Assembly: GCF_049844995.1 (NCBI RefSeq)
Contig: NZ_JBNCMC010000009.1
Span: 1 to 64,000, forward strand
DNA: 64,000 bases
Source of the DNA: Luteimicrobium sp049844995
Lineage (GTDB): Bacteria > Actinomycetota > Actinomycetes > Actinomycetales > Cellulomonadaceae
Direction: 5' to 3'
The position numbers and the translations under genes are program-made. Shown in pieces: positions 61,658 to 64,000 of the stretch (its first letter is position 1; every line of letters begins with the position of its first letter). A model generated the notes under the pieces. That model was not told the origin of the DNA. It searched no databases and worked only from the letters and a program-made list of their open reading frames with translations.

Positions 61658-64000
61658 CTACGCGCCGACCGACTCCTCCGACCGCAGCCGCTGGCTGATC
61701 ACGGTCGTCACGCCGTCCCCACGCATCGTCACGCCGTACAACGCGTCGGCGATCTCCATCGTCCTCTTGTGGTGCGTGATGACGATGAGCTGGGAGTCGC
61801 GCTGCAGCTCGGCGAAGATCTCGAGGAGCCGCCCGAGGTTGGTGTCGTCGAGCGCGGCCTCGACCTCGTCCATGACGTAGAACGGGCTGGGCCGGGCCTT
61901 GAAGATGGACACGAGCAGCGCGACAGCGGTGAGGGAGCGTTCGCCGCCGGACAGCAGCGACAGTCGCTTGACCTTCTTCCCAGCAGGCCGCGCCTCGACC
62001 TCGATGCCGGTGGCGAGCATGTCGGTCGGGTCGGTGAGCACGAGCCGCCCCTCGCCCCCGGGGAAGAGCCGCGGGAAGACCTGCTCGAACTGGGCGGCCG
62101 TGTCGGCGTAGGCCTCCGCGAACACCCGCTCGACGCGCTCGTCGATCTCCTTGACGATCTCGAGCAGGTCGGCGCGCGACTTCTTGAGGTCGGCGAGCTG
62201 CTCGGTGAGGAACGTGTGCCGCTCCTCGAGGGCGGCGAACTCCTCGAGCGCGAGGGGGTTGACGCGGCCGAGCTGCCCGAGTCCGCGCTCGGCGGTCCGG
62301 AGCCGCTTCTCCTGCTCGGCGCGGTCGTAGGGGACCTCGCGCGGGGCGTCCTCGGCGTCGTCGTCGGACTCGCCCCCGGAGGGCGGGCCCCCGAGGACAG
62401 GGACCGGCCGGTGCGGCCCGAACTCGTCGACGAGCACCTCGGGGTCGAGCCCGAGCTCGTCGACGGCGCGCTGCTGGAGCTGTTCGACACGGAGCTGCTG
62501 CTGCGCCCGCGCGACCTCGTCGCGGTGGGCGACGTCGGTGAGCTCGCGCAGCTCGCCCGTGAGCTTCTCGACGTCGGCGCGGGCGGCGACGAGCCCCGCC
62601 TCCCGCTCGGCGCGGGCGACCTCGGCGGCGGCGCGCTCGTCGGCGGCTCCGGCGACGGCACGCTCGACGGCGCCCGCCGCCTCCGCGGCCCCGGCGCCGA
62701 CGGCGCGCGCACGGGCCGCCTGGACGGCTCGGGCCCGCTCGCGCTCGGCCGCGACGCGGCGCGCCTCGCGCTCGGCGGCGGCCGCCCGGGCGAGCGACTG
62801 GGCGCGGCCCGCCAGGGCGCGCGCCCGCTCCTCGCTCGTCCGCAGAGCGAGGCGCGCCTCGGTCTCCTGCTGCCGGGCCGCCGTGGCGGCCTCGGCGCGC
62901 GCGTCCCGCTCGGCGGCCGCCGCGTCGATCGCGTCCTCGGACTCCTCGGGCGCTCGCTCGGCGGCCGTGAGCCGGGCCGCGAGGGCCGCGTGCGCCTCCT
63001 CCTGCTCGACGAGCGACGCCTCCGCCGCGGCGAGCCGCTCCCCCGCCCGCTCGGCCTCCGCGCGGGCCGCGCGGGCGGTCGCGCCCAGGTGCCCGAGCTC
63101 CTCGGCGACGGCCGCGAGCCGCGCGTCGGACTCGTTGAGGCGGGCGAGGGTCTCGTCGTGCCGTTCCCGGGCGGACTCCTCGGCCCGGGTGGCGCCGGCG
63201 AGCTCGAAGCGGGCGCGCTCCCCCGCCGCGACGGCGACGTCGAGGGCCTGCCGTCCCTCGTCGAGCGCGGCCTGGAGGTGCAGGACGCTGGGCGAGGAGG
63301 CCGAGCCACCCACGGCGTGCGCCCCGGCGAGCAGGTCCCCGGCGAGGGTCACGACCCGCAGGCGGGGGTGCGCAGCGACCAGGGCGCGCCCGTGGGCGAG
63401 GTCGGGCGCGACGACGACGTCCGCGAGCAGCGCGCCGATCCCCGCCCGCGCGTCGGGGGCCGGGGTGACGACGTCGGAGGCCCAGCGGGCGCCGTCGGGC
63501 AGCGGGACGTCGTCGGGGCGAGGCGCCGCGGACCCGGCGGGTTCGCCGACGACGAGCGCCGCGCGTCCGGCGTCCTGCTCGCGCAACCAGCGGAGGGCGT
63601 CGACCGCCATGTCGAGCGACTCGACGGCGACGGCGTCGGCGAGCGGGCCGAGCGCGGCGGCGACCGCGTCCTCGAAGCCGGGCTCGACGGCGAGGGTCGC
63701 GGCCACCGAGCCGAGCGTGCCGGGTCGGTCGTCGGCGAGCAGCGCGCCCGCGCCGTCCTTGCGATCCAGGCTGAGCTCGAGCGCCTCGACGCGCGCGGAC
63801 CACTGCGTGCGGTCGCGCTCGGCCGTGGCGGCCTGCTCGCGCAGCTCGGCGACGCGCGCGGACGCGGCCTCGAGCGCCCGGGACGCCTCCTCGTGCTCGG
63901 TGTCGAGGTCGACCTCGCCCGCCTCGTCGCCGACGACCCGGGCCTCCAGCTCCGTGAAGCGCGCCCCCGCCTCGACGCCGCGGCGCTCGGCCTCGGCCAC
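61658..64000 (-). CDS. smc: chromosome segregation protein SMC, C-terminal 780 residues
   Basis: Partial: the N-terminal head with Walker A lies beyond the right edge. The visible part runs from the coiled coil through the hinge (about residues 75-240, with LADAVAVES, GRAALVVGEP and GAHAVGGSAS) and the return coiled coil, extremely rich in Ala, Glu and Arg. The C-terminal head has the signature LSGGERSLTAVALL, Walker B FYVMDEVEAALDDTN and the H-loop ITHHK. It loads with ScpAB to organise the chromosome. Confidence 0.97.
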   Translation of the reverse strand: MAEAERRGVEAGARFTELEARVVGDEAGEVDLDTEHEEASRALEAASARVAELREQAATAERDRTQWSARVEALELSLDRKDGAGALLADDRPGTLGSVAATLAVEPGFEDAVAAALGPLADAVAVESLDMAVDALRWLREQDAGRAALVVGEPAGSAAPRPDDVPLPDGARWASDVVTPAPDARAGIGALLADVVVAPDLAHGRALVAAHPRLRVVTLAGDLLAGAHAVGGSASSPSVLHLQAALDEGRQALDVAVAAGERARFELAGATRAEESARERHDETLARLNESDARLAAVAEELGHLGATARAARAEAERAGERLAAAEASLVEQEEAHAALAARLTAAERAPEESEDAIDAAAAERDARAEAATAARQQETEARLALRTSEERARALAGRAQSLARAAAAEREARRVAAERERARAVQAARARAVGAGAAEAAGAVERAVAGAADERAAAEVARAEREAGLVAARADVEKLTGELRELTDVAHRDEVARAQQQLRVEQLQQRAVDELGLDPEVLVDEFGPHRPVPVLGGPPSGGESDDDAEDAPREVPYDRAEQEKRLRTAERGLGQLGRVNPLALEEFAALEERHTFLTEQLADLKKSRADLLEIVKEIDERVERVFAEAYADTAAQFEQVFPRLFPGGEGRLVLTDPTDMLATGIEVEARPAGKKVKRLSLLSGGERSLTAVALLVSIFKARPSPFYVMDEVEAALDDTNLGRLLEIFAELQRDSQLIVITHHKRTMEIADALYGVTMRGDGVTTVISQRLRSEESVGA

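Noticed and set aside
1..64000. tRNA, rRNA or CRISPR features
   Set aside because: No GGTTCGA-type T-arm occurs outside protein-coding regions, gaps are short, and no regularly spaced direct repeats with unique spacers were seen.

Overview
The window is about 64 kb of very GC-rich (roughly three quarters G+C) chromosomal DNA from a high-GC Gram-positive bacterium. The gene content and order (rpsB-tsf-pyrH-frr-cdsA-rlmN, rimP-nusA-ylxR-infB-rbfA, ffh-rpsP-rimM-trmD-rplS-lepB-rnhB, amtB-glnK-glnD, ispG-rseP-dxr) are those of Actinobacteria. The paralogues and the frequent GTG starts point to Micrococcales, most likely a Cellulomonas-, Cellulosimicrobium- or Oerskovia-like organism; this placement is inference from remembered synteny. 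Almost all core genes lie on the minus strand, so the conserved chromosome reads from right to left.

Layout from right to left: smc (cut by the window edge), a small membrane protein and ftsY; the nitrogen cluster amtB-glnK-glnD behind a GlnR-type box; ffh; an amidohydrolase; the ribosomal/tRNA-modification operon rpsP-khpA-rimM-trmD, then rplS-lepB-rnhB-DUF2469; yraN-comM-dprA-xerC; a plus-strand M23 peptidase; rpsB-tsf-pyrH-frr-cdsA; rlmN, a DivIVA-repeat protein, a methyltransferase, dxr, rseP and ispG; proS; rimP-nusA-ylxR-infB-rbfA; truB-ribF; and rpsO-pnp-M16 peptidase-dapB.

Accessory modules interrupt this backbone. They are a plus-strand EF-G-like ribosomal-protection GTPase with a leader ORF (31.3-33.3 kb); a TetR/MFS efflux pair placed between truB and rbfA, next to an assembly gap (16.9-19.2 kb); a MerR-type regulator with an apparent frameshift, plus a transglutaminase-fold protein (13-14.8 kb); a divergent two-component system and ABC exporter resembling the heme-responsive ChrSA/HrtBA module (9-12.9 kb); and a sugar ABC importer lacking its ATPase and regulator (5.7-8.9 kb).

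The core genes cover translation (S2, EF-Ts, S15, S16, L19, IF2, RbfA, RimP, RimM, TrmD, RRF, ProRS, TruB), RNA decay (PNPase), protein export (Ffh, FtsY, LepB), envelope and lipid synthesis (CdsA, MEP pathway, RseP), lysine/DAP synthesis (DapB), flavins (RibF) and nitrogen control. Operons are tight, with many 1- or 4-base stop/start overlaps. No tRNA, rRNA, CRISPR array or intact transposase was seen. The most interesting points are the GlnR box and a GlnD without ACT domains, the leader ORF overlapping the ribosomal-protection gene, the TetR operator inside a consensus promoter spacer, the frameshifted MerR gene, and several long palindromes, one family of which recurs at the 3' ends of two unrelated genes.
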